Assembly (NCBI GenBank): GCA_003151535.1
Contig: PLXT01000037.1
Span: forward strand, 561-39,067
DNA from: Methanobacterium sp.
GTDB lineage: Archaea; Methanobacteriota; Methanobacteria; Methanobacteriales; Methanobacteriaceae
Length of the DNA: 38,507 nucleotides
Direction: 5' to 3'
Positions within the stretch are counted from its first letter, which is position 1; the number at the start of each line of letters is the position of its first letter. The translations under genes and the position numbers were made by a program. Below the pieces are notes generated by a model that worked only from the letters and a program-made list of their open reading frames with translations, did no database searches and was not told where the DNA came from. This document shows, in pieces, positions 16,558 to 24,909 of this stretch.

Positions 16558-18458
16558 TTATCTTTTTAGTTTGGTTATTATTGAACCACTTACAATCATC
16601 AGAATTGCTAATATAAATCCTGCAATTGGTACACCCGTATGTTGTAATGGTATTTTAGTTGTTTCTGCGTTTAAAGTACTTGTAGAGTTATTTATTGCAC
16701 TATTACCTAGTATATTTATGGACACTGTGGTAAATGGGCTAGTTACTAAGTTCAATTGGTTTACAGCGGTCAGTGTGGCAATGTTAGTCACAGTTGTTCC
16801 AGCTACAGAACTTGTAGGAGTAACAAATAATACTAATGTTGCAGAACCATTTACAAGAGTTCCAACATTCCATATTCCAGTTGTACTGTTATACGTACCC
16901 TGAGTTGTTGCAGAACCATTAAAAGTTAAACCAGCTGGGATCACATCTTTGACCTGAATACCTGTAGCAGTGTCTGGCCCATTATTGGTAGCAGTTATTG
17001 TGTAATTGAATGCTTCACCCACATTAGGCGAGCTGTTACTAGTAGTACTATTCAATACCACATTAACTGATGATGGTACAGATACGATTGCACTTACTGT
17101 ATCGTTTGTATTAAGTAACGTTACATTTTTAATTACAGTTGTATCGGCTACATTTGCTGTAGGTGTAACAAAAAGTTCTAATGTTGCACTGGCTCCACTA
17201 GCTAGAGTTTGTACATTCCATACTTCAGTAGAATGGTTGTAGCTGCCCTGACTAGCTGTTGCTCCGTTAAAGGTTAAACCTGCAGGTATACCATCGGTCA
17301 TCTGTATCGGTTGCAGTGTCTGGACCATTATTTGTCACTGTTATGGTGTAATGGAATTGCTGACCCACTTTAGGCGAACTGTTACTGGCAGTAGCGGCTA
17401 TATTCATGGTGTATATCAAAAAATTTGATGTATCCACAGTACCAACTACACCTCCTGGTGCGGGTCCTGTTACGAATCCCCACCAATTACGCATAGCATC
17501 TATAGTTCCTGTGTTATTCATAAAACTGACGGTTATTACATTGTTGTTTGGTGTTAACACTTGGTTATTGACGATATCTCTACCAGTTGTTGCATGATTA
17601 CCTACAAGGGCGTTGTTGATTGTAGTTGCTGAAGCTGCATTGTTTAAGGTTGTACGTGTGAGTGTGTTTGTGGTTACGGTTGATGTTGCATCGTTGTAGA
17701 TAGCCCCACCATTCAATGCAGAATTACCTGCCATTGTGTTGAAGGTAACATCCATTGCGTCATTATTTATGGTGTAATCCGTTAATGTAGTACTTGTTAC
17801 AGATGTCCTTGCTCCATTGTAGATAGCTCCACCATCAATATTTGCAATGTTGCCTATAATAGCGCTATTTTTTACTGAAACTGTACCACTATTAAGTGTT
17901 GTTGTTCCTGTTGTAGCAGTTCCTGTGAGAGTGCTTTGTGCGGTATTTAAGGTTGCAAGGTTACTAATGGCTCCTCCATTATCTGCTTTGTTTCCCATAA
18001 ATGTGCTGTCTGATATTGTTGTTGTTCCACCATTACGTGTTATGACGTCACGCGTAAGTGTGCTAAAGCCAACTACATTAAATGTTGCATCGTTTGCTAT
18101 TGCTCCACCATTCTGTGTTGCAATGTTATTTTTGAATATACTGTTGATCACACTTAATGTTTCACCGTTTTGTGTTATTGTGAAGTCAGTGAGTGTTGTA
18201 CTGGTGGTTATATTTAAAGTTCCAGCATTGTAGATTGCTCCACCATTTAATGCTTTATTACTTGTAAATGAACTATTAATTACAGTTAATGTTCCACCAT
18301 TTTTGGTAACAGTTTCGTTGGTATGTGTGACTGCATTGTATGTTAATGTTCCATCGTTGTATAATTGCCCCACCATTTTGTGTAGCGGTGTTATCTTGGA
18401 ATGCACTTTGTATCATGATTTGTGAATATGATACTTGATAGTATAATTGAATTTGCAT
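16558..18458 (-). pseudogene. Adhesin-like surface protein gene, 5'-truncated and frameshifted
   Basis: Joined frames give about 630 codons. From the N-terminal side there are at least six imperfect repeats of 45-65 residues with NGGAIYN and STLT motifs (beta-helix adhesin type), then the RNWWG motif typical of methanobacterial adhesins. Two DUF11 repeats (SSPxVGxxFxYTIT...NNGPDTAT...IPAGLTFNG) follow, and finally a membrane anchor GVPIAGFILAILMIVSG with a basic KLKR end. One-base shifts occur near 17310 and 18364. No signal peptide exists at the 5' end (18458), so the exported N-terminus is lost. As it stands, no functional surface protein would be made. Confidence 0.85.
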
Positions 18459-18513
18459 AAATATAAAAAACTTAACCTATATAATAACTAAAAGTAACAC
18501 ATGGGGAGATATT

Positions 18514-18782
18514 ATGGCAATAAAACTTGAATTATTTAGAATATTTAGCAGATAAAGATATTTCGTACATTATTGGTCAAGAAGATAAAGAATTCCATGA
18601 TTCTTATGGTGGATTTTTCTCAAAAGATGACCCTGAAGAAACCATGATAGAATCCAATGTTATTACATAGAGGGTCTGATCAATTATTAGAAATAATATA
18701 TAAAAGTGGAAAAAACAGGTTGTTAAATCTTAGACTAATAGAAAGTTACCACTATAAAAAATATTCAAAGGAAAATGATTAA
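18514..18782 (+). pseudogene. Small gene broken by two frameshifts
   Basis: GGGGAG precedes ATG 18514. Three frames joined give about 88 codons: MAIK, then LNYLEYLADKDISYIIGQED and KEFHDSYGGFFSKDDPEETM, then LHRGSDQLLEIIYKSGKNRL up to the stop at 18782. Shifts lie near 18525 and 18665. The frames abut precisely and have a protein-like composition. The family is unknown. Confidence 0.5.
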
Positions 18783-19232
18783 CAAACAGTTTTATATACA
18801 GTCTACATGGGGCTTCAAGATTTAAAATCCTTAAATACCTAACTTTTACTAAAACTTTGATAAACATTTAAAATAGAATAGGTAATGTAGACTATTTTTA
18901 TCTAAATCTATCTTAAAAATTACTTCTCAACTCCATTTTATATAAATGTTGAATAAATTCAATTGAAATTATTTAAAAAGGTAAGAATAGCTCTTTATGA
19001 AGTATTTGTAAATTTTATTTTTGAATATCAACATTTTAATAAAATGAAACAGATAAAAATAATTATATACTTTTTGAAGTTTACTTTTCAAAGATATCAA
19101 AAAATTAATATAGTTATGGTAAACAATTTTTTATGAAAAATATAGTTGCCTATCATCCACAAAGGTTAAAATTAAAAATAACTTAGATTAAGAGTAGTTA
19201 TTATTTAGATTAAGAGAAGGAGATAATTTTCT
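18783..19232. other. A/T-rich gap before the PH-domain operon
   Basis: About 450 bp without recognised gene. The last 60 bp contain a repeated TTTAGATTAAGAG-like stretch and the AAGGAGATAA ribosome-binding site of the next gene. Confidence 0.4.
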
Positions 19233-19811
19233 ATGAGTAGAACAATCAAAAATTCACATCCTGGTGAAAGGGTTTTATTTAGTACAAGACCAAGATTCTC
19301 ACAGAGTGTGGCATCCGCATATTTAAGATTGATAATATTATTCCTATTCCTTTACTTCTTTACAACTATAATAAGATATTTCGCTGCAATCCAAGCACAA
19401 ATAACAACATTACTGGCAATTCCTTTTGTTGAATGGTCAACAGATGTACTACTTGTGATAATTGCACTTCTGTTTTTATCACTAATTTGGACATATCTAT
19501 CCTGGAGATCAACATGTTACATCCTTACTAATAAGAGAGTGATGATTAAAAGCGGTGTTATCAGTAAAAAAAATGTTTACATGCATTTCAATAAAATTCA
19601 AGATATAACTGTTTCACAGGGATTTACACAGAGGATATCCTCAGCGGGAGATATTGAAATATTTGGTGGACGTGATAGAACTAGCCTAATACTAGAAAAT
19701 ATTCCGAATCCTGATAAATTTGAAACTTTGTTGAATGAAAAAATAGAGAATATACCTCAGGATTATGATAATAAACAACCAAAGGATTTACGGGATGAAA
19801 GATACCAATAA
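19233..19811 (+). CDS. Membrane protein with bacterial PH-like domain (YdbS type)
   Basis: Product of 192 residues. An N-terminal GERVLFSTRPRF segment is followed by two transmembrane helices (about 29-50 and 70-90). A bPH2 domain (about 94-165) has the signature YILTNKRVMIKSGVISKK, then NKIQDITVSQGFTQR and GDIEIFGG. Proteins of this family sit in the membrane with the PH-like domain facing the cytoplasm; their ligand is unknown. ATG 19233 follows AAGGAGATAATTTTCT. It is the first gene of a two-gene operon (38-bp gap) with another protein that ends in a PH-like fold. Confidence 0.85.
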   Translation: MSRTIKNSHPGERVLFSTRPRFSQSVASAYLRLIILFLFLYFFTTIIRYFAAIQAQITTLLAIPFVEWSTDVLLVIIALLFLSLIWTYLSWRSTCYILTNKRVMIKSGVISKKNVYMHFNKIQDITVSQGFTQRISSAGDIEIFGGRDRTSLILENIPNPDKFETLLNEKIENIPQDYDNKQPKDLRDERYQ

Positions 19812-19849
19812 ACTATTATAACCTTCCAATTATTATCGGATGTGAAGTC

Positions 19850-20947
19850 ATGTTTTGTCCAAATTGTGGAATAGAAAATCCACCTAATGCTAAATTTTGT
19901 TATGAATGTGGAATTAATCTTTTAGATAGTATTAAAGTTGACGAAGTAGATAAGTCCAAGGATCCTGTTGACGATACCAATATTAATATCAATCCGGAAG
20001 ATGAATCAAAATCAAATATCGCGCAGAAAGAATCAGAAGATACTAATGATAAATCAGAAGATAGTGATGATAGATCTGATGATACTGGTGATGATTCTTC
20101 AAGTTCAAAGAACAATTGTATTATCTGTAAAGCTGGTGAAATGATACCAATGGTCCATAAAGGAACCTTTGGATTTGGAATTAAAAATACCTTGGAATGT
20201 AATAATTGTGGTGCATTATTCGAGAAGAAGGGACTGAAATATAAACTATCCGAAGTAACTGACACCAACCAACCGCTATGGATAAAATATGGGCATCAAA
20301 CCCTCACAGAGGATGAATGGACAAGGATTGGTGATGGCGGTATTTCAGACGCTGAACAGCAAAAAATTAATCAAGAAAAGATTGAACAAGAAAAACATCA
20401 ACTCATAGTCCGGAAGGAAAATGATGCAAATCAGTTTTTAACTTCTCTACAAAATGGAAAAATTACCATAACTTCCAGCAATACATCTCCTGTTATTTTA
20501 AAGAAAAATGAAAGTTTATCTATTGTAATGCACAATATCACACTCCAAGAACCACGAACCGTTAGACAAACCCATGCAGCCTATGGTGGCCCAACTATAA
20601 GAGTAGCTAAAGGAGTATCTTTCAGATTAGGAGGAGCTTCCGCAAGAAGTGAGTCTCATGAAGAAATAAGGGCTATAGATAAGGGATCTTTAATTTTAAC
20701 AACTAAAAGATTGATATTTATAGGTTCTAAAAGAACTACCAACATTGATTTAAGGAAAATAATGGCTATTGAATCCTATACTGATGGTATTGAATCACAA
20801 CGTGAAAATAAACAGAAAACTGAATATTTTAAGGGCACTAATAAAACAATTGTAAATTTCAGAATAAATGGTAGGCAAAGTACCATACCATTGACTGGAG
20901 TGGTTCTTAGAGCTGTAATACAAGGTGCAATAGCACAGATTGAATAA
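19850..20947 (+). CDS. Zinc-ribbon protein with C-terminal PH/GRAM-like domain
   Basis: Product of 365 residues. It begins with a zinc ribbon (MFCPNCGIEN, Cys 3, 6, 17, 20), followed by a very acidic, probably disordered linker (about 28-86). A second four-cysteine site (Cys 90, 93, 117, 120) comes next, then a helical part. The C-terminal domain (about 270-365) has DKGSLILTTKRLIFIGSKRT and DLRKIMAIESY, resembling PH/GRAM folds. No membrane helix, so it is likely a cytosolic partner of the membrane PH protein upstream. ATG 19850 follows GGATGTGAAGTC. Role unknown, perhaps scaffolding at the membrane. Confidence 0.8.
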   Translation: MFCPNCGIENPPNAKFCYECGINLLDSIKVDEVDKSKDPVDDTNININPEDESKSNIAQKESEDTNDKSEDSDDRSDDTGDDSSSSKNNCIICKAGEMIPMVHKGTFGFGIKNTLECNNCGALFEKKGLKYKLSEVTDTNQPLWIKYGHQTLTEDEWTRIGDGGISDAEQQKINQEKIEQEKHQLIVRKENDANQFLTSLQNGKITITSSNTSPVILKKNESLSIVMHNITLQEPRTVRQTHAAYGGPTIRVAKGVSFRLGGASARSESHEEIRAIDKGSLILTTKRLIFIGSKRTTNIDLRKIMAIESYTDGIESQRENKQKTEYFKGTNKTIVNFRINGRQSTIPLTGVVLRAVIQGAIAQIE

Positions 20948-21045
20948 AAATAAATTTTAATATTTTTTTTACGTAATATCTATCTTATGAACCCAGTCAA
21001 ATTTTTAGTTGGAATTTAATTAATTTTTTGGGTTCCATTATAAAT

Positions 21046-21228
21046 TTATATCTGATTTAGATAGTTCATTGGATGAAATCCAGTCACAGACATTGCAACG
21101 TATATAGCCAATCGCATGGAGATTAAAACTAGAATTACCGTGAGTATTTCCCGTTTAGTTTTATCCCCTGTAAAGAGAGACCTTATGCTCAAGAATTTAA
21201 GATAATAAAATAATTTTTGTGCTTCCAT
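21046..21228 (-). CDS. Small membrane protein (60 aa)
   Basis: Not recognised. An amphipathic N-terminus (MEAQKLFYYLKFLSIRSLF), a basic TGDKTKRE loop, then one transmembrane helix (ILTVILVLISMRLAIYVAM) and a short tail. A very strong ribosome-binding site, AGGAGGAGATTTTAA, stands right before the ATG at 21228, which makes translation likely. It stands downstream of the MarR gene on the same strand with a 147-bp gap and might be part of its regulon. Confidence 0.6.
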   Translation of the reverse strand: MEAQKLFYYLKFLSIRSLFTGDKTKREILTVILVLISMRLAIYVAMSVTGFHPMNYLNQI

Positions 21229-21375
21229 TTAAAATCTCCTCCTAATATAAATTTTAATATATGCAGATATAACTGGTTTATTTTAATTTTAACTGGTTAA
21301 TTTTCTAAATACAAAAAATTGTATTCAAATTTTTTATTCAACAAATAAATCTTAACAAGCTATTTTAGACCAATT

Positions 21376-21858
21376 TCATATTTTTGCTGATAAAAATTTT
21401 GTAACCACATTTTGTATGGTATCTATACTTTTGTAAAGCTCTTCAAGTTTTTCAGGACTTAAAAGGTCTAATTTTTCTTCAATATGTTTTTCAAAAATTT
21501 CTAAATATTTATCCCTCACTGCCCTTCCTTTTGGAGTAGTTACAATTCTTATTATTCGCCTATCTTTGTTATCCTGTACTTTTTTAAGTAATCCATCTTT
21601 AACAAGTTGATCGATGTGGCTTGTCATATGGGATCTTGATATGGACAATTTATCTGCCATAACTGAAATTGGCTGATTTTCATAATATTTGGAATTTATT
21701 ATGACCATGTAATTGCGGGGTAGCTCATCTCTTAACTCTTTAGGATTAAATATTTCCATATAGAAGAGGGGTAAATAACCTAAAAGAGAATCCATCATTT
21801 TATCCATTTTTCGTTCCATGTTATCAAATCCAATATGATTCATTATTAAATAATTCAT
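21376..21858 (-). CDS. MarR-family transcriptional regulator
   Basis: Product of about 160 residues with the MarR winged helix-turn-helix: QPISVMADKLSISRSHMTSHIDQLVKDGLLKK forms the recognition region and KDRRIIRIVTTPKG the wing. The flanking helices form the dimer interface and ligand pocket. It probably represses its own gene. A perfect 7-bp inverted repeat (21866-21883) lies between the TATA box and the start. Start choice is uncertain: ATG 21858 is favoured, while ATG 21843, ATG 21819 and GTG 21873 (inside the operator) are alternatives. The inducer cannot be told. Confidence 0.88.
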   Translation of the reverse strand: MNYLIMNHIGFDNMERKMDKMMDSLLGYLPLFYMEIFNPKELRDELPRNYMVIINSKYYENQPISVMADKLSISRSHMTSHIDQLVKDGLLKKVQDNKDRRIIRIVTTPKGRAVRDKYLEIFEKHIEEKLDLLSPEKLEELYKSIDTIQNVVTKFLSAKI

Positions 21859-21865
21859 TTCCAAA

Positions 21866-21883
21866 TAGTTCACTATTGAACTA
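21866..21883 (-). promoter_or_regulatory. Probable MarR operator
   Basis: TAGTTCACTATTGAACTA has perfect 7-bp arms around a 4-bp centre, the usual size and symmetry of MarR sites. It lies just before the MarR start and next to the A/T box TATATATA (21885-21894), so bound protein would block initiation. Confidence 0.7.
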
Positions 21884-22188
21884 TTATATATATAAAGTTA
21901 TTGAATTTATAAAAATGATATTTAAATCCTATAGTTATGGAATTAATTTAACCCAATAAACAATATAAACTGTATACACAAATCAAAATCTATAACGGAT
22001 TAAAAAAAGTCCAATGACCTGCCCATATCATGGGATGAACATAACTTAAATATAATTGGCCTCAAAAATTAAAGGGCAATTAAAAATACAAATTTTTGAA
22101 ATAATTTTTTATCACAATTATAATATACTATAACACTAATCTTAGGTTAATAAAAAATTTAGAGGTTATTTAATTTTAGAGGTTATTT
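21884..22188. other. Divergent intergenic region
   Basis: Contains the MarR TATA box, a small inverted repeat CCCAT-ATC-ATGGG (22022-22034) and, at its right end, the tandem repeat carrying the next gene's ribosome-binding site. Confidence 0.4.
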
Positions 22189-22189
22189 A
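22158..22189 (+). repeat. 15-bp tandem duplication of a ribosome-binding leader
   Basis: TTTAGAGGTTATTTA occurs at 22158-22172 and again at 22175-22189, ending on the A of the start ATG. Each copy contains AGAGGT, so the site is doubled in front of the CcdC-like gene, as at 1321-1354. Confidence 0.8.
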
Positions 22190-22683
22190 TGCAAATAATG
22201 GGTATCAACTTAGGAATAACTAGTATAATTATTATTGTGTTCATTTTAATAATGTTATTGTCTCAATTCCGCGAACGTAAGTTCCGATTATGGTATTCAA
22301 TTATTACAATGACTTTTATGCTATTTGTGACATATATATTCGTAAGTATCGAATTACCAGCCAGTGCTAACTACTCCATACTACTAGCTGGAGGATTAGT
22401 TGGAATAATGTTAGGATTAGCAATTGCACACCACATAAAAATTAAGATCACAGATGATGGCTCATTGCTAACTAAAGGTTCATTTCTTTCTGTTGGTATT
22501 TGGATATCCATAATATTAGTGAAGTTTTATGGTCAGAACATTTTCAACCAGTGGGAATGGAATCCAAACTTTCTTTTATCACTATTTTTGATACTTAGCA
22601 TATCAACTATGATCTCGAAAAATATCTACCTCTACATCCGATATAAAAATAAAAAAAGAGAACTAGAATTTAAGAGCATTTAG
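22189..22683 (+). CDS. CcdC-like (DUF1453-type) membrane protein
   Basis: Product of 164 residues with four predicted transmembrane helices (about 6-24, 38-53, 63-80, 99-117 and possibly 127-143). The order of helices, the FRERKFRLW loop after the first, the AGGLVGIMLGLAIAHHIKIKITDDGSLL segment and the WISIILVKF helix fit the CcdC/DUF1453 family, which in bacteria is linked to cytochrome c biogenesis genes but has no proven activity. The start ATG 22189 follows the doubled AGAGGT leader. It is divergent from MarR. The assignment is moderate. Confidence 0.6.
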   Translation: MQIMGINLGITSIIIIVFILIMLLSQFRERKFRLWYSIITMTFMLFVTYIFVSIELPASANYSILLAGGLVGIMLGLAIAHHIKIKITDDGSLLTKGSFLSVGIWISIILVKFYGQNIFNQWEWNPNFLLSLFLILSISTMISKNIYLYIRYKNKKRELEFKSI

Positions 22684-22732
22684 AGATATGATAAATGTTT
22701 GATCAAATCAAACACCATATCTAAAAAAAAAA
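22684..22732 (+). terminator. Hairpin followed by A-run after the CcdC-like gene
   Basis: A two-part stem: AGATATG (22684-22690) pairs with CATATCT (22716-22722), and inside it GTTTGAT (22697-22703) pairs with ATCAAAC (22707-22713) around a CAA loop. An A10 run follows. On the plus strand it is an RNA hairpin at a gene end. Archaeal termination normally needs U-runs, so its role could also be RNA 3'-end stability. Confidence 0.5.
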
Positions 22733-23757
22733 TTGTTACATCCCGGGCTATTCGTTACATTATCAATAATAATATACAACTAAAATACAGCGACAATTCC
22801 ACCAATTAACAAAAATAACCAATCTAATGAATATAACAATAAATGAAACTACAACAGATAAAAATCTTCAGTATTGTACCAACATTTTTTAATCTCCCGA
22901 ATTATTTTTATCTATGAATACTTATTTTGTTTTAATTAAATAAGCCCTAATTAAAATGTTTTAAAATAAAATCATATCCATTTTAATCCCATAATAGAAT
23001 TTTATTCGTGAATTAGTCATCAATTTATTGTATATCCCGTTACAAGCGACCAATTTCCTGATACATAAAACTTAATCCCATATTATATACACTTTTGATT
23101 TACTTTAATGGGTAGTCCACTAGGAATATCCATAAACGTTTATCATGATGTAGACTAACCAACTGATTTATGACACTATCTAAAATCAAAAATATTTATT
23201 TAATAATTAAAAAATATTTATTTTAAATTGTTCTATTAAATAACAAACTATATTTGTAATAGGGTGCATAATAATGTTATAGGTTGTTAGTGGATCATAT
23301 ATAAATATAAACTAATATAAAATATATCTACTAAATTCATTCGAACCAAACTGTAAATAAATTTGGCCTTGTGCAAAACTGTTCTTATAACAAATTCTAC
23401 AACCATTGATAATGATCTAAGTTGCCGGTCCAAAAAACTTTAAAATAAACTTAAATCCCGTTGAATAATTTTTTTGTAAATAAAAGGAGATATTAATTGG
23501 CAATAAACTTACAAGACCGAGATATAGATTTGAATAGTAATATTGAGTTGTTAAATGGATATAATAAGTACTTTTTCTACTATGATGAAGGCAAGAATAT
23601 TCTGTGACATCCGATTAGTCAAAATTGTATGTTAAAAAATAATTTTTTTTAATAAAAATTTTGCATTACATAAAACCGCAATAGACAATTTAATATATAG
23701 TTTGATTAAATTATAAATAAATTTAGGGCATATTATCATAAACATTTACATTTCAAT
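22733..23757. other. Gene-poor gap of about 1 kb
   Basis: Mostly A/T-rich. It holds a short possible gene (23497-23607) and, near 22800-22860 on the minus strand, a 19-codon hydrophobic frame without a good start, probably a relic or chance. No repeats or RNA genes recognised. Confidence 0.4.
23497..23607 (+). CDS. Possible small or truncated protein (36 aa)
   Basis: AAAGGAGATATTAA is followed by TTG 23497 and 36 codons (MAINLQDRDIDLNSNIELL, then GYNKYFFYYDEGKNIL). The ribosome-binding site is excellent, but the product is short and ends abruptly, so it may be the surviving start of a deleted gene. Unrecognised. Confidence 0.35.
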   Translation: MAINLQDRDIDLNSNIELLNGYNKYFFYYDEGKNIL

Positions 23758-23796
23758 ATGAAATACTTTGTAGAAATAATATATAGGGGGAAGAAT

Positions 23797-24306
23797 TTGT
23801 TAAACGATCCAAATGTACAAGAAATTTTATTGGATATTACAGATGATGAGAAAAGCAGTTTTCCTATCATTGAATGTATATTAAAGGGTAAAACAAATGA
23901 CTTGGAAATTGCAGAAGAAACTGGAATAAAGTTGAATACAGTAAGAAAAGTTTTATATAAATTATATGATGCAGGAATAGCTACTTACAAGAGGAGTAAT
24001 GATCCTGAAACTCACAAGTTCATTTACAGCTGGAACTTTGATCAAGAAAAGGTATCTGATATAATAAATGAAAAATATGACAAGTTCTCCGAAGAAATAG
24101 ACAAATCAATTGAATATGAGGAAGAAAATATGTTCTTTGCTTGTAATTCAAGTCACAGATACAAATTTGAAGAAGCAACAGAAAATAACTTTACATGCCC
24201 TAAATGTGGCGATTCATTGGAATTTCAAGATAACTCGGCCATAATTACCGAACTTCTAAGGAAAAAAGATGAAAGAACACCATCTAAAAGATCAACAGGC
24301 AAATAA
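23797..24306 (+). CDS. tfe: Transcription factor E (TFE alpha) homologue with incomplete zinc ribbon
   Basis: Product of 169 residues from TTG 23797. The N-terminal winged helix (NDPNVQEILLDIT, PIIECILKGKTNDLEIAEET, LNTVRKVLYKLYDAGIATYK, DPETHKFIYSW) is a clear TFE/TFIIE-alpha match, which helps RNA polymerase open promoters. The C-terminal zinc ribbon normally has four cysteines. Here the second pair is CPKC (134-137), but the first half reads FFACNSSHRY with only one Cys (116), so His120 would have to be the fourth ligand. TTG 23797 follows AGGGGGAAGAA and gives the family's usual start (LNDPNV). An ATG at 23758 would add 13 non-conserved residues. An extra polar tail ends the protein. Confidence 0.85.
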   Translation: MLNDPNVQEILLDITDDEKSSFPIIECILKGKTNDLEIAEETGIKLNTVRKVLYKLYDAGIATYKRSNDPETHKFIYSWNFDQEKVSDIINEKYDKFSEEIDKSIEYEEENMFFACNSSHRYKFEEATENNFTCPKCGDSLEFQDNSAIITELLRKKDERTPSKRSTGK

Positions 24307-24630
24307 TAGTACTTAAATACTATCGTCAAAAGATAAAACTCTGTTGACAAATGTATTGGGGATAAAATCGTACCCAATACAAGAATATAATCCTATTTTT
24401 TAACAGAATCAATTAATTTTAAATAAAATCATTAAACTACAATCAGAATGCTATATAATAACTTTATTTAGCGAATTATAAAAAAATAAAAAAAAGATCA
24501 GATTACAGATAATTTAAATTTATAAAATAAACGTTATTAATCTTAAATTTATAATACGACCTTAAAATCAAATTTAATGAACTGAATGACTGACAACTTA
24601 TGAATTAAAGGTTCTAAATACGGTGATAAA
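24307..24630. other. Gap of about 320 bp
   Basis: A/T-rich, no gene or repeat recognised. It ends with the GGTGAT ribosome-binding site of the microprotein gene. Confidence 0.4.
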
Positions 24631-24780
24631 ATGAGTGAATTAATACATGCTAACGATCAGAGAACCATGATCGAAGATAAAAGTTCCGATAAATATCTTA
24701 AATGTGGATTCATGGTATTAAAATCAGAATTATATAATAAATATGACGAAGGGATATTGGAATTACCTGTAAAAAGGTGA
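24631..24780 (+). CDS. MSELIH-type microprotein (49 aa) downstream of TFE
   Basis: A 49-residue paralogue of the microprotein at 11866-12015. It has the same MSELIH start, a matching R.M segment, a central KCG, and the end YDEGILELPV. The CSKC pair of the other copy has become LKCG here, so the metal pair is lost. ATG 24631 follows GGTGATAAA with ideal spacing, and the length is identical, so it looks like a maintained gene. It lies 324 bp after the TFE-like gene on the same strand. Confidence 0.65.
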   Translation: MSELIHANDQRTMIEDKSSDKYLKCGFMVLKSELYNKYDEGILELPVKR

Positions 24781-24909
24781 ACCTCAAAATTGAATAAGTT
24801 TCAACTTAATATCTTACTTAAGTCCTATACTATTTTAGAAAATAATAGATTTATTATTTGATGAACAACATATAAAATATTACATTAATATTATTAAGTA
24901 TGTGTTTAA

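Noticed and set aside
16571..18233. Several long plus-strand open frames opposite the adhesin
   Set aside because: They are shadows of the Thr/Asn-rich repeats of the adhesin and have no start signals or family match.
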